A stretch of 64,000 bases of DNA from Sphagnum compactum (lineage: Eukaryota > Bryophyta > Sphagnopsida > Sphagnales), in assembly GCA_965153455.1 (NCBI GenBank), contig OZ234493.1, positions 23,860,213-23,924,212 of the forward strand, written 5' to 3'. The translations under genes and the position numbers were made by a program. Below, in pieces: positions 1-13,600 of this stretch. Numbering within the stretch: position 1 is the first letter of the stretch; each line of letters begins with the position of its first letter. The notes below the pieces were generated by a model that was given only the letters and a program-made list of their open reading frames with translations, was not told the origin of the DNA and searched no databases.

Positions 1-1994
1 GGAAAAAAAAAACCCATCAAAACATTTGTGCTTTGAGATGCACCATAACTAATTAATTTAATTAATATGAATCATAATAAGTACTTAAGTTCTTACAAAA
101 GCTTAGGCCAAAAATGGTGATGAACAATGTTAGGAATAAAAAAATTATTTGAGCAACGAGGTGAGACAAAATGTGCATTCAAGATATTCCTTAGAATAAC
201 ACCACCATGGTCCTATATTGGTAGAAAATTTTAATGTTTGGGGAGTATCAAAGTATCATGATTTTTTGTGAAGGGCTAATCAAAGTGGCCCATTGCACAT
301 AAACATTTAGAGCTTTGGGATGCACCCACAACTAATTAATGTGGATTGCAAAAAGACATGGTCATTAAAGGTATATAATATATACACTTACATTTACACA
401 CCCCACAACATTTTACACGAGGCTATGTAAATGTATTTAACAAATATTTACGAGTTGAATTCGTGTAAATGTGAATTTAAAATGTTTTTATACAAGGCAA
501 TAATAGAGGTGTAAATGTAAAAAATTCATATGTGTAAAAGTAAACGATTTACACTTACATGAAATTTACACACCATATATTCGACTATTGACATTTAGAT
601 GCACAACACTAGTTGCAACATCACCTCCATCACCAAAGAGGAGAAGATTTCACGTGCAATAAATTGTTCAATTGTAGAATGAGTTGAAGTTCACACCAAC
701 CACTCGCACAACCATGGATGAAGAATTAATGTGGGAAAATATTCAATTTTTTAAATTTTGATATCTTTTACATGGTAGTTAAAAGAACAAACATTTATTG
801 CTTAGCCTGAGCCTCGATGGTTATTATCATTTTGGGATTTATGTAAGAAAGAAAGAATATTACTTTTGGTGGGACCCAAATGCATGCCCCCAACTTACTA
901 AAGGTTGGGTTTAGCGGACGAAACTAACCATGAACCTTCGAGTGTTTTGAAAGTGGAGTGGGATGATGAATATGACTTAGACCCCTCTAAGGAGAAAAAC
1001 CCACTTAAACATGCCAAAGAGCCACTAGCCACACATACATAAGGGAGGGGGTTTGGTTTGAACAAACAAAACAAGTCATTGTAGAATGGGAACACCAAAA
1101 CACCAACATCAAAGCTTAGAACAAACACAAAGATCAAAAGACCATGATCACGAATAGTAATGTGAAAATCAAAAGAACATAAAAAACCCCAACTTGAACA
1201 TATCAAAAAAATCAAGAACACCAACATGAAAACCATAAGAGCACAAGGTCTTTGATGAACTAGAAGAACATCAAGAACGTTAGCTTAGGAAGACTAAAAA
1301 ACATCAACATACCATAAAAACAAAAATTTGGGAAGACTGTAAGAACATTAAGAGCACTTGCTTAGGAAGGTTAGAAGAACATGAAAGTTAAAACACTAGT
1401 TCGAATGAACTAGGATAACATCAAAAACACGTGGTCAAATGGACCATAAATTTATGAAAAGCACCAATGTGAAGACCATAAGAACACTAAAAACATTAGG
1501 TCAAATTATAACACCCAAATTATGGATTTTCTTAACCATAATCATAATTTTAAAAATGTGTTTATTTGATGAATAATGTTCATTATATTATTTAGAGTGG
1601 TCAATTGAAGTTGAAGTTCATTATGCTTTTGTAGGGAAAATTTCCTTTTGGCTACCCAAGTTTGGATAAGTTCATCCATTATTATTCATTTTTCATCAAC
1701 TAAGTATAAAATTGATTTCTCATCATTCACTTTTGTCCATAATGAAATAATTGAAAGTTTGTTCAATAATGTACTTTAGATAATGGGCCTTAAGGAAGTT
1801 TGTACAAAAACTTTAATGAAAGTTTCATTGAGGTAGATCTAAAAATTGTATAAATTAGAATAATTTCCCCTTTTGACTTTGAATTTGTTCAACACAAGAA
1901 TAGGTATGACTTTGCATCATAACTTAATTCATTTTATCTCATGCATATTTTTTTAGGTTATTTGAAGAAAAAAAATTTTAAAAAAGTTTTAAAA

Positions 1995-2029
<35 letters not shown>

Positions 2030-3150
2030 ATATGCATATTTCATGTCCTTGTTTAAATTTGTTTCTTGTGTGAGGTTTAGGTTCCTTTTGTTATTGTTTG
2101 TCCTAATTCCTAACCCTTATGAACCATTACAAATTAAAGTCATAGTAATTTTTGTGTTCGTAACAATTAGTTTAGTCTAGACTAAGTTTTAAATTGTTAG
2201 GTCAATAACATCTACTTTCCGTTGTGAATAGTGAAACTAAGATACAAAGAGTTTTATTCCAAAAGTTTCTTATATGTATCAATTAGAAGGCATGACAAAT
2301 AACATCAATATAACCACTTTTAATTCATCAGAGGAAAAAAGAAATCTAAATTAATCCCATTCCTTGTTTGGAAAAAAGATTATTTGATGCGGTGGATGAA
2401 ATTGATTTCAAAGTTTGAAATGTTCAACGTAGTTATATCAATGAACATATGGATGTGAAATTGATGACATTATGAAGTTACTTAGATGAATGAAACTTAT
2501 ACAAAAAAAGTGAGAGGCATGGAATTTTATTTGGACCGTTATCAATTATCAAACAAAGAAAGGTATGGATGAAAGTCACAATAAGGATGAATATGACAAA
2601 TTCTCTAAAAAAGTATTGTCAACATATATCATAACTACCCAAATGAAGTTTGATAACCTGGAAACAAATGACATCTGATATGGATGAAATTATACCCATG
2701 GATCGTATCATAAAATGAAGACAAACCCTGATGACATGGATGAAAATTGAACACATGGAAACCAATCATGAAATCAGAAAGATGACATGTATGAATTAAA
2801 CACATGGATTGAAGCATGAAAATGAAGATGGAAATTATGACATGGATGAAACTAAAACACGTGGATTGAATCATAATAACCATATCCTAGCCTGGGTCAA
2901 TTTCCACATTGACAAAACAAATAATAATTATTTTTTCAAAAAATTAATTCATTTAAAACTTTTTGAATTTTTTCTTTTTCCCCATGATCTGCTATGAAAT
3001 TGTCATATGAGTAATGAAATTATTTAGAGTGTAGCGTATCATAATTATGATGGATTTTCAACATGTCAACTTCATAAATTTTCACAAAAATTCATTTCAT
3101 TATTTTAAGGATTATTTAACGACGAAACTGACCTTAGGGTAAGGTGGTTA
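1..3150. other. AT-rich intergenic DNA, no gene seen
   Basis: Open frames here are short, low-complexity and lack recognisable motifs. A (TA)n tract lies at about 1999-2026. From about 370 to 600 a motif close to TTACATTTACACACC occurs in both orientations, which suggests an old small inverted-repeat element. From about 2668 to 2880 there are roughly four degenerate copies of a 50-60 bp unit beginning ATGACATGGATGAA. The phrase ACTAATTAAT..ATGAATC near position 50 recurs near 17,435, so part of this stretch is dispersed repeat. Confidence 0.6.
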
Positions 3151-3172
3151 GAAAATCCAGTCAAGTGGAGAT

Positions 3173-4045
3173 TGGTTAGGCCAAAATCCAGCATGACCTC
3201 AAGGTAATGGAAACCACCCACAAGTTCAACACTTGCAAAAATGGGTCTTAAAGATTGATTTGGTCGAGTGGGAACTACTAATAACAAACCACCTGGACCA
3301 ATCATTAGGATTGGCCAATCAAAAAACAGAGGGCAGCAATCAGATCATATTTATCACACTCTTCTCTAGCAGGTACACAGATTTGCTGTGCTTTTCACCA
3401 GCCTCAGCAGCAAACTGAGCAAAATATGCAGGAGAAAAAACCATTTTCCTAAGCCAAACCGGCATATGTTGACTTGCCTTCACCCTACTGTTTTTAATGT
3501 GCAGGGTACCATACTGAGCACGGTGGGGATGCTCGTAGAGCATCTATCTCCGGGGAAGTGCTCAGTAGTAACCCTGCAAAAGTATTTTTCACATCCAAGT
3601 TTAGTTACGTACTGTTTTGCAACCCCACCCATAAAACTGAAACAGGGACATCAAATAGGTGGGGGGGGACTACTAATAGCAAACCACCTGGACCAATCAT
3701 TATGACAAACCAATCAGAAACAGTGACCAGCAGTCAGTCTGATCTGATCATATTTTATTACACTCTTTTATTCAGGTGCACAACAACGCTACTGCGCCTT
3801 TCATTGCGCAATTATGCTGAGCCAAAACTATTTTCCTGAGCGAAACCGCCATATTTACACTTTTCTTCATCCAATATTGTGAATCTTAGGAGTTGATGGT
3901 TTTTGATGAGTTGATGGGTTTTTAGACCATGACTTGATTATCATGGGGTGATCCCAATTAGCGCAGGCTCGGTTAGGCCAAAATGCATCATGACCTAAGG
4001 TGATGAATACACCACCCACAACTACTACTAGTTGCAAAAATGGTG
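3173..4045. repeat. Nested direct repeats
   Basis: Two pairs of direct repeats are visible. The outer pair (about 3173-3242 and 3970-4042) shares GGTTAGGCCAAAAT followed by CATGACCT and a closing TTGCAAAAATGG. The inner pair (about 3268-3462 and 3665-3855) shares ACCACCTGGACCAATCATTA, then an AGATCATATT/TGATCATATT block, then ACCATTTTCCT/ACTATTTTCCT. The segment between the inner copies (about 3530-3660, containing CCCACCCATAAAAC) is related to a stretch at 42,309-42,425 upstream of the IDD gene. The arrangement suggests a dispersed repeat interrupted or partly duplicated by a second one. Confidence 0.6.
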
Positions 4046-4049
4046 ATTA

Positions 4050-5600
4050 GTTTGACCTTTTGAACCATTGGCTTGATTGTGGAAGATTATGGAAGATCTT
4101 TAGAGAGTTGAAATTATAATTTTGGAATGTTTATAATTTAGGAGTAGTATTTTGGAATGTTGGAAGTTTTAGAATAATTTCACAACAATATTGCAACATT
4201 TTATTTATGAGACACAAAATCCTGAATATAATTGGGACCTTTTGTTATGAAAAACTTTTAATTGAATTTTGTGTTTTGTTTCCCTATTTCCATGCTTATC
4301 GGTTCCCGAGCTGCCCTCAATTGTCGACATTCAAATATGACAAATTTTAAGACCATGGAACTAGCTTTTTGTTAAACCCAGAACCAAAACTTAAATCCTG
4401 AAAAACATCTCTTCAACACTAGTTCAGGTTCTTTAGGTAAACAAGTTGAGAAGTTTGAAGTGTTCACAAGTAAATTGAATTTTATAGGGGTAAATGATTA
4501 GTTTTAATTAGTTGTAGAACTCCATACTTATACGAAATTTGTTCTGAAACTTTTGCATATATATATATACACTTTGATCTTGGGACGTGTGTAATGTATA
4601 CATAAAACCAAACTCAATTTTTCATAGGATTCTTGAATTTGAAAAAAATATATATTAAAATCAAAAAATTGCAAGATTTAGAAATTTGAATAATCGAGCT
4701 AAAACTCACATTTAAAGAACCTATTGAGAAATTAAATTGTCTTAAGTGGGACTAAAGGTTCTCTCTCCACAAGGAAGAACTGGCCCACATTGTTTCAAAC
4801 TTCAAACAAAAGCGTTCCTTACTAGATATATAGAACATCTCATTTAGATGCATCCATTTTTATGAAACATGCCCATATCAACAAATAATATTGCAAATGT
4901 CATTCACACATTATGATCAAGTTCAAGCCAATTTTTTTGGCCCAAATCCTACACTAATGTGTAATCTCTTCCCTATGGATAGAGCCAATAAACCAAGGCA
5001 ACTAGAAGGTCGGTCTTCACAATTGATAGATATCAAGAGTCTCAATAATGGGTCCAATTAAAATGAAATGTATTCTACAAGAACATACATCATTTGGTCG
5101 TCACTTGACAAATTATTTGTGCTTCATTTTTGCTTTCATGGAAACCCAAAAAATAAAATAAAATAAAATGGCAAGGCTTAATTGTTGTCATTATTCCATC
5201 GATGATCAAATTAAGACCTTTAATTAAGAACAACATATGGGTGTTACATAATTGGGCAAAACATCAACATTTAGTTTTTGTTTGATTTCAATTTCTTTGG
5301 CAAATTTAATATTTGCATTTGTCATAGTCCAAAGAATTAAGGCACATTGTTGAACAAGTGGTATTGTAAAAGACTTTGCTTTAAACAAGATCTAATGAAG
5401 CTTAATCGCGCATCATAGTTGGCCTCCAAATTCGAAATTGCTATGATGTTTGGTAACTACGATCCGAGGTTTGAAGTCAATCTTCAAGGTATGGTGTACA
5501 AGTAAGATTGCGTAGGAAGACAAATTTGAACGAGCCATGAGTGTTTCTATAGTAAGCATCTATATGACTAGTGGTAACCTGTGCCTGCAAGGCACGACAC
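4050..5600. other. AT-rich intergenic DNA, no gene seen
   Basis: No coding region, RNA gene or bounded element could be supported. There is a short (AT)n run near 4558 and scattered A/T tracts. Confidence 0.5.
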
Positions 5601-5604
5601 AATG

Positions 5605-5996
5605 ATATTTCATCCACATAATCATCCATTCAGAACCCCTCAGTGGATAGAATTATATAAATACATAATATTTCATCCACATCATCAATCCATCCAGAAC
5701 GCCTAATTGGACGGAATTACAAATACATGATATTTCATCCAAATAAATCACCATGCAAAACTTATCATTAGACGGAACTTACGAATACATAAATATTTCA
5801 TCGACATAATCAATCCATCCAAAACTCTAAGTGGACAAAACTACAAAATCTTTAATATTTCATCCACAAATCATTCCTCCTAATTGGACGGAACTACAAA
5901 TACATGATATCTCATCCTCATAACCACCCATCCAGAACTCTGAGCTCATTGGACGGAACTAAAAACGTATAATATTTCATCCACATAATCACAGAA
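5605..5996. repeat. Minisatellite, about 62-bp unit, six to seven copies
   Basis: A unit beginning ATATTTCATCCACAT and carrying CCATCCAGAACTC..ATTGGACGGAACTA recurs with starts at 5605, 5668, 5730, 5793, 5855, 5907 and 5972. The spacing is 62-63 bp except for one 52-bp and one 65-bp interval, and the last copy is cut short. Copies differ from one another, so the array is not recent. Confidence 0.85.
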
Positions 5997-5999
5997 CTG

Positions 6000-6211
6000 C
6001 CGGGTTTTCGTGCACAGAACTGCCGGGTTTCACGAAACCCGGAAAAGAGGAGCCAGGCAGGTTTTTGGGTGGTTATTTTACTTTTACAATTTGGGATCTG
6101 GGTTTCAGGACCTCGACCAGACGGACGGACAGGCGGGTCCCGATCTGGGTTTCAGGACCTCGACAGACGCACGCACGCAACAAGTGACTTTATATATAAG
6201 ATTTGCACTCA

Positions 6212-6242
<31 letters not shown>

Positions 6243-7700
6243 CACACTCAATGGAAGGAATAAACGGTATTATTATTATTATTTCGAGTACCAAAAAAAA
6301 GGAAATATGAGTGAGTTGTGAGGTAATACTTCCCACTAAAATTCTGAATAAAAAGAGGAATTGTAATACGTTTTCATGATTGGCACACAAGATTGTGAAA
6401 AATCAACAAAAAATCACATAAATTTAACAATACAAAGAGAAGAGTACAACAACAACATCAACAACATCTTCTTCTTTCTCTATATAAACCCTCCAACATG
6501 AAAATGCTGGAAAGTAATCAAAATCCGCATTGAATTCGGTTGTTCTAATTTTTAGAAAGGAATCCTACCCAAGAAAACATGGGTGTCGTCGGGCTAGCTA
6601 GCATTTTGCATATTTCACTAATAACCGCCGGTTCTGGGCTTGGGGGGAACCCCATGATCAAATAACCGCTGGTCCAAGTTATAATTCAAAAACCTCAAAA
6701 GGTTCACCCGTTTTCACAAGAGATAACCGGCGGGTTTCTGGGTGGTTATTTGACTCTTTTGAAAGAAAAAAAACACTTGAGAACCATGCCGGTATAGTAA
6801 ATCAAAACCACGTATTTAGATGACGATTTCCGAGTGCCCGGGTTATGAGCCTTGAAGAACTGCCCTGATACCCGGAGGGAGGGGTCTGGGTGCATCATTT
6901 CGGTATTGCCCTTGCCCCGCATGCTTCACCTTTACACTAATAACCCTAAACCCTAAACCTTACATGCCCTAACCCTAAACCCTAAAATACTCAACCCGTA
7001 GTAGAAGTGTACCTAACTCATGATGAATTTTTTCTGCAAACTTTAAACTCGGTCTGGTCTGGCAACCGAGCCAGCCAGTTCTTACTTACTTACTTACTTA
7101 TTTACTTACTTCACACCTTCATGCATGCCGGTCGCGCAGCCGAGCCGGCTAGCTTCATGGGGCGTTGTTCAGGTTTTTGCTCATTGCGCCTATCGCACTT
7201 GAATTCACACATGCGCGCGCACACACACACACATAAACCCTCTTTCATGACTGATTTGCATTTGAATCTGAAACTGGAACCGGAATCATCCATCTCATCA
7301 TTGTCGAGAAGTGGGTTTCCAGAAATTCCATCCAATACACTGGGCAAAGAGCAATAAAATTTGATCATTTGGATGAACTTTTTTTTCATTTCTTTTCTGC
7401 CCTCTTCTTGGCAGGACATGAAACTAACTCAAGTTTGATGATCTTCAGGCGCATGTAAACTGGCTCCCCAGTGCACCGCATCATCCATTGGAAGCCCATT
7501 ATGACTCACTCGGTTGTGGATGAACTCTCACCTTGGTAACCTATTCTATGAATAATAACTCCTTAGGAGGGAGGGAGGTAGGTAGGTAGATAGGTAGGTA
7601 GGTAAGTAAGTAGGAGAGTAAAAGGTACCTACTAAAGAACTAGATGCATGTAAATGTTTCATATGCATGCATGTAGATGTTTCATATGCATGCATGCACG
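6000..7700. repeat. GC-richer, microsatellite-dense intergenic patch
   Basis: This patch stands out from its AT-rich surroundings. It holds a 22-bp direct duplication beginning GATCTGGGTTTCAGG at 6095 and 6142, a (GT)n tract at about 6214-6242, two runs of the plant telomere motif CCCTAAA (6944-6960 and 6967-6986), a CTTA tetranucleotide run near 7080-7113, an alternating CA/CG tract near 7208-7235, a GGTA/GGGA tetranucleotide run at about 7567-7615, and a duplicated ATGTTTCATATGCATGCATG near 7655-7700. No gene was recognised. Confidence 0.7.
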
Positions 7701-8690
7701 AGCTAGTGGGTAGGTATTAACTTGACTCAAACCCACCATGGTTAGGCTAGGAAACTAAAAGCCATTGGAAAAGTGTTTCACATCCACTTACCGTCCCATC
7801 CCGTCTTTCATGGTGCATTTGGTGGCTGTTGGTTTGCCCTCGCCATCTAGCTACGCATGAGCAAATTAAGTGCGGATCGTGACCTCGGCCGGACACCCGA
7901 TCAACCACTCACCACCCGTGCACCTCCGATTTAGGCCAAAACATTGTACACTAAAAATGAACATGTAGGCTGGTTAGGCACTAATCGGCTTTTTTTTTTT
8001 GGTCAATTGCCAAAAATGCTGAAAAATATGTGCTTGCCATGCCAAAAATCTGAATGAATCTCTAAAGCACAATAGCTTCATTATTTTGGTATAGTGTTGA
8101 ATTGCATATTATTATTATTATTATTATTATTTTCATTGCCAAACATAGCTGAGAAATTTTATTTAAAAATTTATTTCGCACCTTGCTATTGAATCAGCTA
8201 ACCGAGTCGTCAAAACCTCTAGAGTTTTTGGTTGTGTAAATGAGGGTGCCTTCCCTGAAGTAGTTGGTGCTTGGCTATTGCCTCATGTGGGCCCTTATAT
8301 TGGTAATACACTCATCCTAGGGCCTTACCTTACACATAAAGAGCTCGTCGGATTTTCCTATAGTATTAAGGGGGCATCTTCCTAGGTGTAATTATGCATG
8401 TAAGAAGGGCACGCATTTCAAAAAACATAATGCTTGCACACTCCTACATGCACTATGATTTTTGCAATGTTTACTCTTCATTTTTTTGTGTTTTTTCTTG
8501 TGATACCCATTGAGTAGCACATGAAAAATAAAAAAATTGATGGGTCTTCATGCATGATAAAGCCCTTAGCCATGGGCTTTACCAAAATTTGAGCTTTACC
8601 GAAATTGAGCTTGTGCTCTACTTTGTGGAGCCCCTTATTCTAGTAAAGTGTGTGGCCTTGGGCTTTACCTATCACATAAAAGAAGAAAAA
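7700..8690. other. Intergenic DNA with dispersed repeat fragments
   Basis: An (ATT)n tract lies at about 8108-8131. The stretches around 8220-8400 and 8560-8680 carry GGGCTTTACC / AAAGCCCTTAGCC motifs that recur at about 17,585-17,680 and 18,120-18,260. This indicates an unidentified dispersed repeat family rather than a gene. Confidence 0.45.
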
Positions 8691-10640
8691 CCTTGTATAT
8701 AAAAAGGCAGGGATAGAATCCATCCACAAAAAGTACAAGGCAAATAAAAGCCCAAGAACACATGTCGTAAAGAACATAACAATCAAGAAACCACTAATAC
8801 ACAAATAAAATAGAAGATCATAAACTAAAAAGGTGTCTTTTGTCACAAATCAACTACCAAAGGAGGTGCATTGACTCTGATGTGTGAAAGAATGAAAACA
8901 ACCATAAGTCTTTATGGCAAGAATAATCAAGTCATTTCATGATGTGTGTTCCTTATATGATAATGTTTTTTTTTGAGTCACAATTGTCATTGCATGTGCT
9001 GTTATGACAATCCACGTTGTACCATATTTGGGTGAATCAAATTAGCTATGACAATGTCCACTAAGGTCTAAAAGCAGTCTCTAGTGATAAGAATATCAAT
9101 TTGTTGTCAAGTGTGGTAAAGGAAAAAGTGGGAAACCTCTCTTTGTACATGTGTTCCATTCTTCAAATCAATAGTTGCAATGGTATCCTAAAGAGTATCA
9201 TGGGCTATAATGCGTTCACTCTCACACAATCGTTGAAATAAACGAATACTTAAATCATCAATGGTATGTCCATATTAATAACATAAAAAAAGTGCAATTG
9301 TAGGATGTGCCAAGTTAAGGCATGTATGCAATATTGTAAAGAAATGAATTGAGTACAAATGAAATGCAAATGTGGTAGGATGGGATAATAACCAAACACC
9401 TATGGCTTGACTTGCACAAGATTGATGACGTGTTCACATGGCGTTCAAAGGAGCGTACACTAAATATGTGAAAAATTCTTGCTCATATGAGTAGTCCATT
9501 AAAGAAGCCTATAAATGAATATATGACTATACCATAAGATTTCCAAAGGGGGGACATGAAAATGGACAACTTGGGGTAATAAAGTGTGGGTATCCCACGA
9601 TGTTAAATGGAAGGGAAAAGCGTCGATTTTAACGTGTCATCACATAAAAAAAACTAGGGTGATCATCTGTTGGAAACAGATGATAAACAAAAAATTGATC
9701 AAAACCCAATATCCCAAGAAGGTAGAGGCAACAACCACTAAAGGAAGGCCAAGCCCTCTTGGAAAAATGGGTAAAATGACCTAACTACGAACCAAATGAC
9801 CCACCATAGTGCCAAAAGGTCTCATGCCCAATAATGTTTCCAACATAACCATGGTATGCAAATCAAATTTAGTGTACTATTACAAGATACTTCGATTGCA
9901 AACATTGGGAAACTAACTATGTTGTTGAGATCCTCTTGAAGTGCCTATGTGACAAAGGACTCCATGACTAGCATAGGATATATTAATGCACTTAAAACAT
10001 AGAATCATGTGTCAAATGTAAGAACTAAAGGAAATGATATGGATGGGTCTAATCCTTATGGAAACCAAGTTATGCACCGCCAATTGAATGGAAAATTCTA
10101 ATGCCGCAAACTTTGCTTCTAATTGTACAAAGGCGGGTACCACATCTGAAACAACACATGTCACCACACCAAATTGGTGAAGACTAAAATGTTTCGCAAA
10201 TCAATCTCTAAGCTAAATGGCGAGTGTGCAGGCAATTAGCCAATAGGTAACTTCTCCAACCATGAAGGTTCATATGTTGTGGTTTACTTCTCCAATGTTA
10301 ATAATCATGTTGCTGCAAACAAATGTGATATGGATGGGGGAATATGACCATGAGCAATGTGCCCACATACTTATATCAAAACAAATGATTATTGATTTAA
10401 AATAACCTTTGTATCTGGATGGAAATCATCAACATAAAGGGGGACATTGACCTCTATCGATGAGCAAAGAAGGTGAAGGTTTTATGGTTTCATCAAATGG
10501 GATTGCTAGAATGTTGGAATCAATGTAAACATTATTCAAACGGCAAACCCATCCTTGGATGGTACCACTAGGAACATCACACTTTGATTTTCCTTGACCC
10601 ATTGGGATTTGAAAAATCATAAGAATCATTTAAATAAATA
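8690..10640 (-). pseudogene. LINE-like reverse transcriptase remnant (copy D)
   Basis: Read leftward on the minus strand, this region holds broken pieces of a non-LTR retrotransposon polyprotein. The N-terminal reverse-transcriptase lead-in is at about 10,370-10,130: HGHIPPSISHLF, then VGEVTYWLIACTLA, then a segment ending in HQFGVVT. The C-terminal region is at about 9,200-8,880: GTHVQREVSH, then IDILITRDCF followed by TLVDIVIAN, then KTYGCFHS. The same order occurs in copies A-C. Only about 0.8 kb separates the two parts, so the RT core is probably partly deleted. Stops and frameshifts are frequent, so it is dead. The element is old; no tail or target duplication was found. Confidence 0.7.
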
Positions 10641-10699
10641 TTCTCATAACTATTTTTTCATGAATACATTCATTAAGTTTTATAGATTTTTCAAATTTC

Positions 10700-13600
10700 A
10701 ATAATATCAATAATATTATGTACTTTAATATTCTTAATAATTGCAGTTAGAAAAAAAATTAAGGAATGTAATGTTAGTTTTTTTCCTTAAACTTTTTGGT
10801 CAAGAACACAAATTTGAAACATGATTTGACATTTTTTTTATGATTTTTTTCCTAATGTAATTTTAAAGTCATTCTATTTTTAGGTTTTTATTAGGTAATT
10901 AATTAATTAAATATAATTTAGTTATGAGTTTTCAAAGTTAAACCTATTTATTTTTGAAGGAATATAAATGGTTACTATGTAAATAAGTAAATAGGTAAGC
11001 AATTAGTGTTTATTAAGTAGGTAAACACTAGTGTAGTTCAATTTTTGATTTCAGAAGGGTCTTTTTGTTCTAATTTTAATTGCTTTTGTTTTTTATGGAA
11101 ACTTTGGTATGGTCTTAAATTAAATTTTTTGGATTTTTAAAACCTTTTAATCATTCTCACCTAGAATTTAAAGCTAATCTGATTTAAAACAAGTTCCAAT
11201 TCCATCTCCGATACATGAAATTAAACAATTTTTTGAAAAAAATTAGTTTGTTCAACTAATGCATAACTCCAAGATAAATATTATGTACAATCAATCAAAT
11301 GTAATAACTTGTCCAAGATGTAGGGCCAAGTTTAATATTTTTTTCAATAAAATTATACTTGTGTACCTTGAAAACCCTAACTTTAAAAAAATTAGGGCAA
11401 CACCCCTAGTTCAAGTTCTAATTCAATTTAGAAAATAAGTTGATTATTTGATTGGGTTCTAATGGCAATTGCAACAAAAACTTGGAACCTTCAATTTGGA
11501 AACCTGAGAACCTAACCTCGCAACTTGACTTAAACTTATTAAAATCCAAGAACCTACCAATATTAGTAGATACATATGGACCCTTAACATTACATTTGCC
11601 CATAGTTGTTGATGCAATCAATATAAAGTATTGTTGTAATTTTCTTCCCTCCATTTGTTGTTCGCCACATGTCTTTTTACATTGCCATTTCTAAACATGT
11701 TTCAAGTCCATGTAATACATGTTTTGGGCATGTTATGAGTGATAAGGTGTATGTAACATGTTATAAGACCCTTGGCACGTGCTACCTGGCATGTTAAATG
11801 CCCCTTGATACTAGTAACATGGGAGGTTATGGGTGCAAAACATGACAAGGTGAAAAAGAATAGGGCCAAATGCAAATTGAGGGTAAAACATTACAACAAT
11901 ATTTCTGTATTGATTGCATTAACAATTATGGATGGGCAAATGTTATGTTATGGCATATGAATGGTACGTACATGCTAACCACCATAGTTAGTTATGGGGA
12001 TTGAAAATACAATGAAAAAATGTATCATCATGCTTGCATAGTGCATTAATGAGTGTCAATGTATTTTAGCCTTTGCATGGTCTTGCATGACTAACAATGA
12101 ACTGATTCAACAATATGAAAAGAAAAGACCACTCCCTTAAGGTGTCCAAATGTTGGTGGCTTTACTTGATTAACTATAAATATTGTTTGTAATTTCACAT
12201 ATACCTATTGTATCATTTGGGCTAGCACTTAGCTATTGATTTTTTGTTTTTTTGAAAAATGGAATTCAATAATAAAAATGGTAATTTACGGAATTTTTGA
12301 CTTGATATTATGTTGAAATCAAATTATTGAGCAATGGTGATGTTGATTGCATTAATTTCCATGAAAATATCTCATTAGAAAATAAATATTACAACATTTC
12401 CTCTTTTCATCATAAAACTCTTGGTTGCAAGTGATAGGGTCTCCATTTTATCCAACAATTTAAGTGAGTCAAAGTCGAATGTTCACTAAAATCATTGATT
12501 TCATTTGAGGTAACTTTTCACCATTTTATGAAAAAAAACATTAAAAAACGATTTCTACTACAAATGTTTTAATAAAAAATCACCATAAATTGTCACAATT
12601 GCCCACAACATGAAACAGTGCACAAGATTTTTTTACTTTCCTATTTTGAATATGGGAACATTTTTATGGATGTTTGCCATGTGGGCAAACATCACAAAAT
12701 TGGAAAAAAAACACTTATTGGAGTTGTTGTTAAACATAAGCAAATAAATGATTGATAAATCACCTTTTTATTAGATATTGACTAGTAGGACAAAAGAAAA
12801 CCATAGACACTAAATAAAATCTACATGCATTGTGTCAAATTCCCAAAATTGCAACACCAATGGGAAAATAGTTTCCTTTGGCAAGTAATTTCTAAAAAAA
12901 TTGATATTTAATTTTTTTGAAAATGATGGTTGGATGTGAAAAGGTATTATGATATGTAATTTAACAAGGAAGAAAGTTAATTGATAGAATTTTTTTGACA
13001 GCAAATACTTATTATATTCTAGGTCAAATAATCATGGAGGTTTTCATTTTTGGTTGTGTGTGTTTCCTTGACTATTTTTTGTTTATGTTTGGGGTGTCTT
13101 TAACTTTTGTTGTCTTTTCATTTTTAATGATGTATTTTTTTTACATTTCTCTCCATGTTTTTTTTATTTTTTTCTCTACTTGTGTAAGTTTTTGTTTATA
13201 ACTTTTCACATTGTTACCAATGTTGTGCATGTATTTTATATTTTAAAACTTTGGTTACCCTTTCAAGTAAGGTTTTGAATTTTATAGAAAATATTCTAAA
13301 ACCATTTGGTAGTTCAATTTATTGTGCTTAGTTCATAGCAGTTATCGGACATAGGGTTTAGAGTTGTTGAAGTGGATATGGTTCCGAGTATGGTTAGGAT
13401 TTAAAGTTCTGATTTAAAAATAAATACATACACTAGAGGATTCAAAGCATCAACAAAATTGACATTTAGACAAACAAAAATAAAAGCACATACATTAGAG
13501 TAATTGAATAGAAAAAATCAAAGCTTGCAACTTATACACAAAAAAGAATCTCAAATGCTCAAACTCAAAATGATGGGAAAAACCCCGAACCTTAATAGTA

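Noticed and set aside
898-1236. 112-codon frame on the minus strand near the start
   Set aside because: Phe/Leu/Ser-rich translation of A-rich repetitive DNA; no motif, no splice context.
6190-6390. Frames rich in HTHTHT or VCVCVC at 6.2, 7.2, 41.6, 42.9 and 43.9-44.5 kb
   Set aside because: Products of GT/CA and GA microsatellites.
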